Below are positions 16,518 through 25,931 of a stretch of DNA of 64,000 bases, one piece after another. This DNA is from Paenibacillus montaniterrae. GTDB taxonomy: Bacteria; Bacillota; Bacilli; Paenibacillales; Paenibacillaceae. The translations under genes and the position numbers were made by a program. The DNA is taken from positions 526,579-590,578 of the forward strand of contig NZ_BOSE01000003.1 of the NCBI RefSeq assembly GCF_018403185.1. The letters are read 5' to 3'. Position 1 is the first letter of the stretch. Each line of letters begins with the position of its first letter. The notes beneath the pieces are model-generated. The model was given only the letters and a program-made list of their open reading frames with translations. It searched no databases and was not told the origin of the DNA.

Positions 16518-17804
16518 ATGACCCAAATCGAAACCAAAACCATCATCAAGGCATTAACCGCCCAAGAGGCTGCTGATTGCTTGTGCAGCTTGCTAGAGCC
16601 ACAGCGAAGAACGGAGCGTGTTGCGTTGCATGAGGCATCAGGAAGAGTGCTTGCCGACGATTTCATTACGCCGTTCCCGATGCCGCCCTTTCGCAGAGCA
16701 GCGATGGATGGATATGCCGTTTGCTCGCAAGACTTAGTTGAAGCAGGTCCCGACAATCCGACCACGTTAACCGTTGTAGGTGAAATTAAAGCGGGCTCTG
16801 GCTTGGCTTTGCAATCACAATTTCAGCAAATGCAATCCGGGCAGCGCCAAAGCGCACGAATATTTACAGGCGCCCCGGTTCCCGAGCAGTGGGATACGCT
16901 TATTGTGCAGGAAGCGATCCCCCTTGAGCAAAGACGCCTTAATCCTGGCAGCATCCAGCTTTATAAAGCATTTCGGCAAGGCGAGCATATTGCAGAGGCT
17001 GGAGAAGATATTGCGGCCGGAGCGATGGCGCTTGCGAGCGGGAAGGTGCTCCATGCAAAGGAAATTGCGATTCTTGCTTCCTTCGGTCAAGCGCAGGTAT
17101 CCGTTTACGAAAAGCCAAAGGTTGCGGTAATCCCTGTCGGGGATGAGCTGTTGTCGCCTGGCGATTCTTTCATTCCCTATCATATTTATGATGCGAACAG
17201 CTATATGGCTGCTGCGCGCTTGCAGGAGCTAGGAGCAGTTGTCCAGCGCTTTGCGCCAGTACCCGATGATGTAGAAGCAATTGCAGATGCGCTAACACTC
17301 GCGCTCAGCCAGTATGATTTGATCATTACGATTGGCGGTGTTTCGGTTGGCGACTACGACTTTGTCGCACAAGCGGCGGAGGCAGCAGGAGGCTCAGCCT
17401 TATTTCGCAAGGTGCTGATGCGTCCCGGCAAGCCAACCTCCGGCTTTATTGCCGATAACAGGCTAATTATTTCGCTATCAGGCAATCCTTCCGCTTGCTT
17501 TGCAGGTCTGGAGCTGCTCGTTAAGCCAACGGTACTGAAGGCAGCCGGATATATAGACTATAAAAATCGTTTTCTCCAAGGAACACTCGCCTCTGGTTTA
17601 GATAAGTCGAGTCCTTTTACTAGATTTGTGCGCTCGATTGCTTATTGGCAGGAGGAACGGCTGTTCGTAGAGCCACTGGGCCGAGATCGATCTGGCAACA
17701 TTGCTGCGTTTGCACATGCTAATGCTTTGGCTGTCATCCCGCCGGGAGCGCGCGGGGCCGTTAAGGGAGAAACGGTAAGCCTGCTCCCGCTAGCTGGCTT
17801 CTAA
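16518..17804 (+). CDS. moeA: molybdopterin molybdenumtransferase
   Basis: 428 residues from ATG 16518, behind GAGGAGGGG. It inserts molybdate into adenylated molybdopterin to make the molybdenum cofactor. MoeA landmarks are in order: the N-terminal MPPFRRAAMDGYAV block (variant of PxxxxSAMDGYA), RIFTGAPVPEQWDT, VAVIPVGDELL, ITIGGVSVGDYDF (GGxS/TxGxxD-type), MRPGKPTSGF and ISLSGNPSACF. Length fits the family. It is the first gene of the nitrate operon, so cofactor completion is co-expressed with the molybdoenzyme NasC; mobA and mobB close the same operon. Confidence 0.93.
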   Translation: MTQIETKTIIKALTAQEAADCLCSLLEPQRRTERVALHEASGRVLADDFITPFPMPPFRRAAMDGYAVCSQDLVEAGPDNPTTLTVVGEIKAGSGLALQSQFQQMQSGQRQSARIFTGAPVPEQWDTLIVQEAIPLEQRRLNPGSIQLYKAFRQGEHIAEAGEDIAAGAMALASGKVLHAKEIAILASFGQAQVSVYEKPKVAVIPVGDELLSPGDSFIPYHIYDANSYMAAARLQELGAVVQRFAPVPDDVEAIADALTLALSQYDLIITIGGVSVGDYDFVAQAAEAAGGSALFRKVLMRPGKPTSGFIADNRLIISLSGNPSACFAGLELLVKPTVLKAAGYIDYKNRFLQGTLASGLDKSSPFTRFVRSIAYWQEERLFVEPLGRDRSGNIAAFAHANALAVIPPGARGAVKGETVSLLPLAGF

Positions 17805-17843
17805 GCGTGGCGCTGTATCATGAATGGAGGTTGCAGATCGAAC

Positions 17844-19973
17844 ATGAATAAACAAAAGCTAGTCGTTATTGGAAATGGAATGGCGGGAATGAAATGTATA
17901 GAAGAGCTGCTGAGCATCGATGATTCGAAGTATGAAATTACAGTGTTTGGCAGCGAGCCGTACCCTAATTACAACCGAATCATGCTGTCGAAGGTGCTGC
18001 AGGGGAATTCGTCGTTCGATGATATTATGATCCATAATTGGTCGTGGTACGAGGAGAAAGGAATACAGCTTCATACAGGGACAGCTGTTACTAAAATTGA
18101 TACGAGAGCAAAGCTGGTTGAAACCGACAAAGGGGTAAAAACAGCGTATGATCGGCTTATTTTGGCAACGGGCTCCTCGGCGTTTATTCCCAGGCTTCCT
18201 GGCGTAGATAAAGCAGGCGTAACAGGGTTTCGCAATATTCAGGACTGCCTTGCGATGATGGAAGCAGCCAAGCTTTATCAACGAGCAGCCGTGATCGGAG
18301 GAGGGATTCTCGGTCTTGAAGCAGCAAAAGGCTTGCTCAATTTAGGCATGGAGGTTCATATCGTCCACAACGCACCTTATATTATGAATCGTCAGCTCGA
18401 CCCTTTTTCCTCCGAGCTGCTGCGAAAAGAGCTGGAAGGCCAAGGGATGCGCTTTTTGCTAAATAAGCGGACCGAAAAAATTATCGGCCGAGGCCGTGCG
18501 AAAGGATTGTTATTTGATGACGGGACGAAGCTTGCCGTCGACTATATCGTGTTTGCAGTCGGCATAAAGCCGCGGATCGAGCTGGCAGAAGGCAGTGGAC
18601 TTCAGGCGAATCGTGCTTTTATTGTCGATGATTATATGCAGACCAATATTGCCGATGTTTATGCGGTCGGCGAATGCGCTGAGCATCAAGGCATCGTATA
18701 CGGGCTCGTAGCGCCACTTTATGAGCAGGGAAAGGTGCTGGCTCGAGTCTTATGCGGTGTGAAAACCGAACCGTATCGCGGCACAGTGCCGTCAGCCCAA
18801 TTGAAAATTTCCGGGATTGATCTGTTCTCGGCAGGCAACAGCTACGATGGTTCTCAGCAAACCGCGCTGCAAATGTATGATGCGATTAAAGGAAGCTACA
18901 AAAAGGTAACGATGAGCGGCGGAAAAGTTACTGGAGCGATTCTGTACGGCGACATTAACGAAGCCTCGCATTTGCTGTTCCTTATTCAAAAGCGCTCGCC
19001 TGTGTCTGAATTATATCGCGAGCAGGCGACCAATGCGAATGATGATGCAGCGGCGGCACTAGCGCCGAAGGATACGGTTTGCTCCTGCAATGGCGTCTGC
19101 AAAGCCGACATTGTAAGCGCGGTGTGCAGGGATGGGCTTGAAACCATTGAACAGGTTCGCGAAAAAACAAAGGCATCAGGCTCTTGTGGCGGCTGCCGCC
19201 CTTTAGTCGAAGCGGTAATACGGATAGCACTTGAATCACCAGAGCTGGAGCCAGAGGAGCTGGAGCCTGTCTGCGGCTGCAGCACAGTTGATCATCCCGC
19301 ATTAATAAGCGAGATTACTCGCGGATTAGCACTTGAGCCTTCGCAGGTGATGAGCAGGCTGAATTGGAAAACGCAGGCTGGCTGCGCAGTTTGTCAGCCA
19401 GCCCTTCAATACTATTGGACGGTTCATGCAAAAGCTAGCAGTCATAATAGAAGATTAATAGATGCTAGCCAAAGCCTATTTCCGCTAGGCGCTTCGATTC
19501 AGCTGGCATGCGAGGCTGAGGCGAAGCCGGGGATAGCATCATTTGAAGCGGGCTTGCTTAAGGAGCAGCTGGAGATGAGCTTTGCATCCTTTCCAATGCC
19601 GGCAAAGGTCACAATTGCCATTTCAGGCGGTACCCGTTTTCCGGCAGGCGTGCTCGTTAGCGGTTTCGGCCTTGTCGCTGCTCCTGCTGGCTGGGAGCTA
19701 TATATTGGCGGACATGCGGAGCTGCCGCTTCGTCAAGCTCAGCTGCTCTCGATTGAGTCGTCCGTAGAGCAGATTTTGGATATAGCTGTCAGCGCTATTG
19801 AGTGGTATAGAGAGTCTGCTTATTACGGTGAAACAGTATGGGAGTGGCTTGATAGATTGGGCATTATGAATATTCGTGAGCAGCTGCATAATCCGCAAGA
19901 GCGGAAAAAGCTGCAGCTAAGCTGGCAGGATCAAATGAACAGAGCGGGAACGACCGCTTCAGCATTTATTTAG
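17844..19973 (+). CDS. nasB: assimilatory nitrate reductase electron-transfer subunit
   Basis: 709 residues; start at ATG 17844 with GGAGG 13 bases upstream (an ATG at 17820 has none). Residues ~1-400 are an FAD/NAD(P)H oxidoreductase (VIGNGMAGMKCIEEL at 8-22, LATGSSAFIP, GGGILGLEAAKGL near 150, AVGECAEHQG). Two BFD-like [2Fe-2S] domains follow: CSCNGVCKADI with GSCGGC, and CGCSTVDHP with GCAVC. The last ~130 residues resemble the C-terminal half of the nitrite-reductase sirohaem domain (WELYIGGHAELPLR, YYRES-like AIEWYRESAYYGE) but lack the cluster cysteines. This order is that of B. subtilis NasB, which passes electrons from NADH to NasC. NirB was considered, but the missing sirohaem cysteines and the partner gene favour NasB. 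Confidence 0.85.
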   Translation: MNKQKLVVIGNGMAGMKCIEELLSIDDSKYEITVFGSEPYPNYNRIMLSKVLQGNSSFDDIMIHNWSWYEEKGIQLHTGTAVTKIDTRAKLVETDKGVKTAYDRLILATGSSAFIPRLPGVDKAGVTGFRNIQDCLAMMEAAKLYQRAAVIGGGILGLEAAKGLLNLGMEVHIVHNAPYIMNRQLDPFSSELLRKELEGQGMRFLLNKRTEKIIGRGRAKGLLFDDGTKLAVDYIVFAVGIKPRIELAEGSGLQANRAFIVDDYMQTNIADVYAVGECAEHQGIVYGLVAPLYEQGKVLARVLCGVKTEPYRGTVPSAQLKISGIDLFSAGNSYDGSQQTALQMYDAIKGSYKKVTMSGGKVTGAILYGDINEASHLLFLIQKRSPVSELYREQATNANDDAAAALAPKDTVCSCNGVCKADIVSAVCRDGLETIEQVREKTKASGSCGGCRPLVEAVIRIALESPELEPEELEPVCGCSTVDHPALISEITRGLALEPSQVMSRLNWKTQAGCAVCQPALQYYWTVHAKASSHNRRLIDASQSLFPLGASIQLACEAEAKPGIASFEAGLLKEQLEMSFASFPMPAKVTIAISGGTRFPAGVLVSGFGLVAAPAGWELYIGGHAELPLRQAQLLSIESSVEQILDIAVSAIEWYRESAYYGETVWEWLDRLGIMNIREQLHNPQERKKLQLSWQDQMNRAGTTASAFI

Positions 19974-19993
19974 CAAATAGGCAGGTGAAGATT

Positions 19994-22093
19994 ATGGCGA
20001 TGGAAGTGAAAAATCTGGTGCACTCGCAATGTCCTTTTTGCAGTGTGCAATGCAAGATGCAAATCGAGTTTACAGAGCAGCAAGGAGCCGCCGAAGCAGC
20101 GATAAAAGTCGAGGGTCTGATGAATAAAGCTTCAGAAGGACGCTTATGTGTTAAAGGAATGAATGCCTATCAACACGCGACTAGCAAGGAACGGCTCACT
20201 CAGCCGTTAATTAAAAGGAATGGCGTATTCGTTCAGGCTTCATGGGAGGAGGCGCTCTTCGTCATTGCCTCGCAGCTGACTGCCATTCAAGAGGAGCATG
20301 GTGCGGACGCGGTCGGTGTATACGGCGGCGGCTCACTCACCAATGAAACGGCGTACCTGCTTGGCAAATTCGCTCGAGTAGCGCTGCGCACGCGCTATAT
20401 CGACTATAACGGCCGTTTCTGCATGTCCGCAGCAGCTTCGGCAGCAGTGAAGACGTTTGGGGTGGATCGAGGCTTGACCAATCGACTGGATGAAATTCCT
20501 TTTACGGAATGCATCATTTTGGCCGGTACCAACATCGCCGAATGTCAGCCTACGCTAATGCCTTATTTCACGAAAGCGAAGGAAAACGGCGCTGCTATTA
20601 TCGTAATTGATCCGCGGCGGACGGCAACCGCAGAGCTTGCTGATTTGCATTTGAAGGTGAAGCCTGGAACGGATGCGCTGCTGGCAAGCGGCTTGCTAAA
20701 GGCGATTGTAGAGGAAGGCGGGCTGGACGAAGCGTTTATTCGCGAGCGGACGAAAGGCATTGCAGCCGTGCTGCAGCAGCTGGAATCAGTGCAGCTTGGC
20801 GAAGTGGCGCAGGCGACGGACATTTCAGAGAAAGATATTCGGCTAGCAGCTTCTCTCTACAGCAAAGCGAAAAGCGGCATGATTTTCACGGCCAGAGGTG
20901 TTGAACAGCACGCGGATGGTCATATTGCAGTTCGAAATTTTCTTAATTTGGCGCTCGCTACCGGAAAAATAGGCAGAGAAGGCTGCGGCTATGGGGCCGT
21001 TACCGGACAAGGAAACGGGCAGGGCGGCAGAGAGCATGGACAGAAAGCGGATCAGCTGCCCGGCTACCGCTTGATTGAAAATGAGCAGGATCGCGAGCAT
21101 ATTGCGAAGATATGGGGGATCGAGCCGGAGGAGCTGCCGCGCAAAGGGGTTTCCGCCTATGAAATGATGGAGCTTATTTGTCAACGGGATATTAAAGCGC
21201 TATTTATTATGGGCTCCAATCCGATCGTATCAAATCCGAATGCAGGCTATGTAGAGGAAGGAATACGCGGGCTTGATTTTTTAGTTGTCGCCGATATGCT
21301 CATGTCCGAAACTGCGAAGCTGGCGGACGTTGTGCTGCCTGTTACCGCATATTTGGAAAATGAAGGCACGCTGACGAATTTGGAGGGACGCGTGCTGCTG
21401 CGGGAAAAAGCACTTCCAGCGCCCGGCGAAGCTCGTGATGACTGGCAGGTGCTGTGCGCGCTTGCGGAACTGCTTGGCAAGGGCGATAAGTTTGCCTTTC
21501 ATTCCGCTGAGTCGATATTTGAAGAGCTGCGGCGCGCCAGTCAAGGGGGAGCTGCCGACTATTACGGCATTACCTATGAGCGCCTTAGAAAGGAAGAGGG
21601 AATTTACTGGCCGTGTCCAGCGCCTGAGCATCCCGGCACAGCCAGATTGTTTGAAGAAAGCTTTGCTCATCCAGACGGACGCGCCGTATTTGCCGAGCTT
21701 GTGATGAGTGCTGGCTCGGAGCAAACAGATGAGCAATTTCCTTTAATTCTTACTAATGGCCGGCTGCTGCCGCATTATTTGACAGGGGTACAAACGAGAC
21801 GAAGTCATTCGCTAATTGCGCGCGAGGTGGCTGCTGTGCTGGAAATTCATCCGCAAACGGCAAAAAAATACCGGATCGCCGATGGTGCTTTGGTCGAGGT
21901 GCAATCGAGACGCGGCAGCTTCGTAGTGCGCAGCAGGTTTTCCAAAGCAATCCGTGAGGATACGGTATTTGCGCCTATGCATTGGGGCGGCGTTCAAAAT
22001 GTCAATCTTTCAACTAATCCGCTGCTCGACCCCAACTGCAAAATGCCCGACTTTAAAGCCTGCGCGGTTTCGATTAGAGCTTATACGGATTAA
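19994..22093 (+). CDS. nasC: assimilatory nitrate reductase catalytic subunit (molybdopterin oxidoreductase)
   Basis: 699 residues; start taken at ATG 19994 with AGGTGA five bases upstream (GTG 19985 and ATG 20000 are also possible). An N-terminal [4Fe-4S] motif, C13-x2-C16-x3-C20 with a fourth Cys in RLCVKG, is followed by the molybdopterin oxidoreductase fold: YGGGSLTNETAYLLGKFAR, FCMSAAASA, GTNIAECQP, VIDPRRTATAELADLHL, GQGNGQGGREHG, MGSNPIVSNP and, in the C-terminal cofactor-binding domain, LTNGRLLPHYLTG. Length and motifs fit NasC/NasA enzymes that reduce nitrate to nitrite in the cytoplasm. No nitrite reductase (nasD/nasE) is in the window, so the second step must be encoded elsewhere. 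Confidence 0.9.
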   Translation: MAMEVKNLVHSQCPFCSVQCKMQIEFTEQQGAAEAAIKVEGLMNKASEGRLCVKGMNAYQHATSKERLTQPLIKRNGVFVQASWEEALFVIASQLTAIQEEHGADAVGVYGGGSLTNETAYLLGKFARVALRTRYIDYNGRFCMSAAASAAVKTFGVDRGLTNRLDEIPFTECIILAGTNIAECQPTLMPYFTKAKENGAAIIVIDPRRTATAELADLHLKVKPGTDALLASGLLKAIVEEGGLDEAFIRERTKGIAAVLQQLESVQLGEVAQATDISEKDIRLAASLYSKAKSGMIFTARGVEQHADGHIAVRNFLNLALATGKIGREGCGYGAVTGQGNGQGGREHGQKADQLPGYRLIENEQDREHIAKIWGIEPEELPRKGVSAYEMMELICQRDIKALFIMGSNPIVSNPNAGYVEEGIRGLDFLVVADMLMSETAKLADVVLPVTAYLENEGTLTNLEGRVLLREKALPAPGEARDDWQVLCALAELLGKGDKFAFHSAESIFEELRRASQGGAADYYGITYERLRKEEGIYWPCPAPEHPGTARLFEESFAHPDGRAVFAELVMSAGSEQTDEQFPLILTNGRLLPHYLTGVQTRRSHSLIAREVAAVLEIHPQTAKKYRIADGALVEVQSRRGSFVVRSRFSKAIREDTVFAPMHWGGVQNVNLSTNPLLDPNCKMPDFKACAVSIRAYTD

Positions 22094-22124
22094 TCTGCCG
22101 TCTGCCGCACATAGGAAAGGAGCC

Positions 22125-22850
22125 ATGCTATCTATGATCCAACATGCCTTAGCAAAGCGAGAGCAATCGTATGAAAACGGAACAGCAGGGAATACCGGCA
22201 TTGGCGGCATTATATTAGCCGGAGGGCGCAGCAGCAGAATGAATGGGGAAATGAAGTCGCTTCTACCTCTCGCTGGAATGCCTGTTATAAAGCGAATTGC
22301 TGTAGAAATGAGCAGGCTGTGCCAGTCTGTAACGGTCGCTGCCGCATATGAGCATCAGGCTCAGCACTACAGCAGGCTAGGGCTGTCTGTTGCTTTGGAC
22401 GAAGCGCCAGATTGCGGCCCGCTCGTCGCCTTTTATTCCGCTTTGCAGAAGAGGGAGGAGGAGCTCGTCTGGTTATCGGCCTGCGACATGCCGCTAGTTT
22501 CTGCAAAGTCTGCGGAATGGATGGTCCAGCAATTAAAGGTGAGCGGAGCCATGGCGGTTATTCCAGAGATCGGCGGCAAGCTGCATCCGCTGCAGGCTAT
22601 TTACCGCAAGGAGAGCATTAACCTGCTTGCCCCGCTCGTTGCAGCGGGGGAACGCCGCATGGGAGTGCTTATGCAAAGGCTGGAGCCGCTTATTGTGACA
22701 GAGCAAGCCTTGCTTGATGCAGGTATTGATCCTCGCTTTGTTTGCAATATGAACACTCCTGAGCAATATGAGCGCTTGCAGCAGAGTTTTTCAGTAAGAG
22801 AGGAAGCACGGAGCTTTCCAGTAGGAGAGGAGGCGCGGCAATATGGCTAG
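22125..22850 (+). CDS. mobA: molybdenum cofactor guanylyltransferase
   Basis: 241 residues from ATG 22125; ATG 22134 is also possible, as AAGGAG lies two or eleven bases upstream respectively. Residues ~30-210 are the nucleotidyltransferase: IGGIILAGGRSSRMNGEMKSLLPL (shown in parts: the GGRSSRM loop and the Lys), LDEAPDCGPLVAFYSAL, WLSACDMPLV with the metal Asp, and GKLHPLQAIYRK. It adds GMP to the cofactor to give Mo-bis-MGD, the form used by NasC-type enzymes. About 25 C-terminal residues contain an imperfect duplication (SVREEARSF, PVGEEARQY). Its end overlaps mobB by eight bases. Confidence 0.88.
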   Translation: MLSMIQHALAKREQSYENGTAGNTGIGGIILAGGRSSRMNGEMKSLLPLAGMPVIKRIAVEMSRLCQSVTVAAAYEHQAQHYSRLGLSVALDEAPDCGPLVAFYSALQKREEELVWLSACDMPLVSAKSAEWMVQQLKVSGAMAVIPEIGGKLHPLQAIYRKESINLLAPLVAAGERRMGVLMQRLEPLIVTEQALLDAGIDPRFVCNMNTPEQYERLQQSFSVREEARSFPVGEEARQYG

Positions 22851-23367
22851 CCCCTATCAAATTGTCGGGTATAAAAATAGAGGAAAGACCAATCTTGTTT
22901 GTCGGCTAATCGATTTCTGGACAGATAAGGGACAGCGTGTTGCCACGATTAAGCATGATGCCCATCAATTTGAATTTGATCGCAAAGGCAGCGATACATG
23001 GCTGCACCGCCATTCTGGCGCCTGTTGGTCAGCGATAACGGCCAGCAACGGTACAGCGATTGTTTATAATGAGACGGAGCAGTTGGCTGATTTGATAAAG
23101 CAGGCGCCGAGGGATGCGATTGTAATTGTCGAAGGCTTTAAGCTTGAACCCTACCCTAAGCTCGTGCTAATCCGCTCCGCTGAGGACGTTGAGTTGATTA
23201 AGCAATTGCCCGGCGTTACGGCTGCTGCATTGTGGCCTGACATGTGGGAGCAGGTGGAACTTAGGAGCAAGCTGGCGGATAGTATGAAGCTGTCTGTTTT
23301 TGAGCTTGATGATACTGAAGAAATCGCTGAGCATATCGATTCGTTATTTTATAAACATATATATTAA
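22843..23367 (+). CDS. mobB: molybdopterin-guanine dinucleotide biosynthesis protein B
   Basis: 174 residues with a P-loop near the start (VGYKNRGKTNLV), KHDAHQFEFDRKGSDTWLH (the MobB block with the conserved histidines) and IVIVEGFKLEPYPKLVLIR, the Walker B-like segment. It is a GTP-binding partner of MobA that is thought to assist cofactor delivery. It is the last gene of the nitrate operon, overlapping mobA by eight bases. Confidence 0.9.
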   Translation: MASPYQIVGYKNRGKTNLVCRLIDFWTDKGQRVATIKHDAHQFEFDRKGSDTWLHRHSGACWSAITASNGTAIVYNETEQLADLIKQAPRDAIVIVEGFKLEPYPKLVLIRSAEDVELIKQLPGVTAAALWPDMWEQVELRSKLADSMKLSVFELDDTEEIAEHIDSLFYKHIY

Positions 23368-23398
23368 TTAAGTAACAAGAAAATTAATATATTCGACA

Positions 23399-23430
23399 AG
23401 ATTCCCCTTACTTCTGTATGGGGATCTCTT
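23399..23430 (+). terminator. weak terminator after mobB
   Basis: AGATTCCCC pairs with GGGGATCT across a 12-base loop, followed by CTTT only. The poor T-run makes partial read-through into the HisF-like gene possible. Confidence 0.45.
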
Positions 23431-23466
23431 TATAATGAAGGAAATAATAATTGGGAGGTGCCGTGG

Positions 23467-24240
23467 ATGCTGACGAAAAGACTTATTCCAGCGATTGATG
23501 TTTTGCAGGACAAGGCTGTAAAATATGTGAAATTTCGCAACCCTACGGTTATTGGCGACCCGGCTCAGCTTGGCAAATTATATGCTGATGCGGGAGCTGA
23601 TGAGATCGTTTACTTGGATACAACGGCATCGCTTCATAATGAGGAAGTCAAATATGATTGGATTAAAAAAGTTGCCGAAGAAATCTTTATTCCCTTTTCC
23701 GTTATTGGCGGGATTAGATCAGTTCATGATATCAAACAAGTTCTAAGATCCGGTGCGGATAAGGTAGGAGTAAATTCGGCCGCAGTAAAAAGACCGGAGT
23801 TAATTTCAGAAGCGGCACAAATATTTGGAAGTCAGTGTGTTGTTTTAGGCCTGGATGTGATGCCTGTTTACGATGAAGAAAGCAACGTGCTCAGATGGGA
23901 AGTCTATACGCATTCGGCACACGAAAATACCGGGCTAGATGCGATTGAATGGGTGAAGTACGCCGAGGAACTCGGCGCGGGAGAGGTTATTTGTACCTGT
24001 ATTGAAAAGGATGGAACAAAAGAAGGATATGACTTGGCGCTTATAGAGGCGCTTTCCAAGCATGTCGGAATACCGATAATTGCTTCAGGCGGAGCGGGCA
24101 AGCTAGAGCATATTAAGGATGTTTTTATTGAAGGGAATGCAGATGCTGCGCTTGTTGCGTCACTTCTTCATTATAAAGAATATACCGTGCAGGAAATAAA
24201 GCAGTATTTGGCAGATGAAGGTATTCATATGAGACTATAA
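23467..24240 (+). CDS. HisF-like imidazole glycerol phosphate synthase cyclase subunit, orphan
   Basis: 257 residues from ATG 23467, eight bases after GGGAGG. A half-barrel repeat fold is evident: KRLIPAIDVL (first catalytic Asp), FSVIGGIRSVHDIKQVL, GADKVGVNSAAV, VLGLDVMPV (second catalytic Asp), EWVKYAEELGAGEVICT and IPIIASGGAGKLEHIKDVF. Length is normal. The family DGR motif after the first Asp is replaced (IDVLQDKAVKYVKF), and no hisH or other histidine gene is nearby. HisF2 paralogues acting in surface-sugar amidation are an alternative. I infer a paralogue with an altered role rather than the housekeeping hisF, without proof. Confidence 0.72.
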   Translation: MLTKRLIPAIDVLQDKAVKYVKFRNPTVIGDPAQLGKLYADAGADEIVYLDTTASLHNEEVKYDWIKKVAEEIFIPFSVIGGIRSVHDIKQVLRSGADKVGVNSAAVKRPELISEAAQIFGSQCVVLGLDVMPVYDEESNVLRWEVYTHSAHENTGLDAIEWVKYAEELGAGEVICTCIEKDGTKEGYDLALIEALSKHVGIPIIASGGAGKLEHIKDVFIEGNADAALVASLLHYKEYTVQEIKQYLADEGIHMRL

Positions 24241-24423
24241 TCGTTACTATTAAATCCTGAAGTGAGGTCAATAGCTGGCCTCTTTTTTTGGCTTGTGCAA
24301 TAATTGCAATGATTTAATGGAAGAGTGCAATATTAGTAGAGGATTGCTTAATAGTTTTGTAATAAAGTAAACATGTAGATTAATCGCATTGCGATAAAGC
24401 ATTAATGGAGAGGAGGGCTGTAA

Positions 24424-25032
24424 ATGAAAAAGCTGTTCGTCGTTGGAGACAGTATTTCCATTCAGTATGGCCCATTCTTAAAGCAAATGACAGCAGGCCG
24501 CTTTCATTATGATCGGAAACGCGGCGTAGAGGAAGCGTTGGCTGACCTGGACAAGCCGGTTGGTGCCAATGGCGGCGACAGCAGCATGGTGCTGCAATAT
24601 TTATTGCAGGAAAGAAGCAAGGGCGTGCGCTATGATGTTCTGCTCGTAAATTGCGGCTTGCATGATTTGAAGACAGATCCGCACTCAGGGCTAAAGCAAA
24701 TATCGCTGCAATTGTATCGAACCAATCTTGAAGCGATCATCCATTTCGCGCAGGAAATTTCACCAAGATTAATCTGGATTCGTACGACGGATGCGGATGA
24801 GAACATACATAATTCCCCTGGCTCAGCTTTTTTTCGATTTCACGACGATGTTGTAGCCTATAATGAGGCGGCGGATGAGATTATGGACAAGCACAAGGTC
24901 CCGACAATTGATCTTTATACGTTCACGCGAGCCTTCGGCAGTGAAGCGTACTGTGATCATGTGCATTACAAGGAAGAGATTAGACGTTTGCAGGCAGCAT
25001 ATATTGCAGGATATTTGCAACGCTACAGCTAA
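24424..25032 (+). CDS. SGNH/GDSL hydrolase
   Basis: 202 residues behind GAGGAGGGC. Block I is VVGDSISIQYGP (nucleophile Ser), the oxyanion Gly is in ANGGDSSMV, block III is VNCGLHDLK (N/H pattern varied from GxND), and block V YCDHVHYKEE holds the catalytic Asp-x-x-His. No signal peptide, so it is cytoplasmic. Likely substrates are acetyl or other acyl esters on sugars. It is 52 bases upstream of a polysaccharide deacetylase-like gene and probably in one transcript with it. Confidence 0.8.
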   Translation: MKKLFVVGDSISIQYGPFLKQMTAGRFHYDRKRGVEEALADLDKPVGANGGDSSMVLQYLLQERSKGVRYDVLLVNCGLHDLKTDPHSGLKQISLQLYRTNLEAIIHFAQEISPRLIWIRTTDADENIHNSPGSAFFRFHDDVVAYNEAADEIMDKHKVPTIDLYTFTRAFGSEAYCDHVHYKEEIRRLQAAYIAGYLQRYS

Positions 25033-25084
25033 ATAATAGAGAAGCACAATTTCAAGTATAGCTAAATTGATGGAGGCGGAACTT

Positions 25085-25882
25085 ATGAATATTTTGTTTA
25101 ATCGTTTTCCTCGCGGCGTTACGAAGGCGCTTACACTAAGCTTTGATGATGGCAGAGAATATGATCGCAGACTGGTGGAGCTGTTTAATGAGTATGGGCT
25201 GAAAGGAACCTTTCATTTAAACAGCGGTTTTTTTGGCCGCAACAGCTATATTGAAGCGGGAGAAGTTGCCGAGCTGTTCCGAGGGCATGAAGTATCGATC
25301 CATACAACGCATCATCCATTTCTCGAGCAATCGCCGCAGGAGCAAATCATTTTTCAAGTTGTGCAGGATCGTCAGGCGTTGGAGTCGCTTGTTCGCTACC
25401 CGATCAGAGGGATGAGCTATCCGTTCGGCACGTATCATGCTGGTGTAATCGAGCAGCTTCAAGCGTTAGGAATAGAATATGCGCGCACGGTGCAAAGCCA
25501 CGGCGAATTTCATATGCCGCAAAATTGGCTGGCATGGCATCCGACCTGCCACCACAAACATATGCTAGAGCATGCAGACAAGTTTCTGCAATTGCAGCAG
25601 CGGCATACACGGATGAGCCTGCTTTACGTATGGGGACATAGCTATGAATTTGAAGGTGACAACAATTGGGAAATCGTGCAGCAGTTTGGCGAGAAAATCG
25701 CAGGCCGCGACGATATTTGGTATGCGACCAATGCGGAAATTGTCGCCTATATGAAGGCGCTGCAGCAGTTGCGGTTTACGATGGATTGCAGTGTCGTTCA
25801 TAATCCGACCGCGCTTGATCTATGGGTTAGCGTAGATGACCAGCCTGTTGAGCTTAAAGCAGGCAGCATGGTTGAGCTTTAA
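25085..25882 (+). CDS. polysaccharide deacetylase (NodB-homology) family protein
   Basis: 265 residues from ATG 25085, behind TGGAGGCGG. LTLSFDDGREYDRRLVELF gives the catalytic Asp pair, SIHTTHHPFLEQ the metal histidines, and RGMSYPFGTYHAGV the third motif. No signal peptide or membrane anchor is seen, so unlike wall deacetylases it probably works inside the cell on an imported or precursor sugar. The C-terminal ~50 residues (VVHNPTALDLWVSVDDQPVE) look like a small beta domain. It is paired with the SGNH hydrolase upstream. Confidence 0.8.
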   Translation: MNILFNRFPRGVTKALTLSFDDGREYDRRLVELFNEYGLKGTFHLNSGFFGRNSYIEAGEVAELFRGHEVSIHTTHHPFLEQSPQEQIIFQVVQDRQALESLVRYPIRGMSYPFGTYHAGVIEQLQALGIEYARTVQSHGEFHMPQNWLAWHPTCHHKHMLEHADKFLQLQQRHTRMSLLYVWGHSYEFEGDNNWEIVQQFGEKIAGRDDIWYATNAEIVAYMKALQQLRFTMDCSVVHNPTALDLWVSVDDQPVELKAGSMVEL

Positions 25883-25886
25883 GTCA

Positions 25887-25931
25887 GGGTGCGTCTGAGA
25901 ACTGCTACTGAGCGGGTTTTCAGACACGCCT
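25887..25931. repeat. end fragment of family-2 repeat
   Basis: GCGTCTGAGAACTGC and GAGCGGGTTTTCAGACACGC form an imperfect palindrome made of the two ends of the family-2 repeat with the middle missing. Confidence 0.55.
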
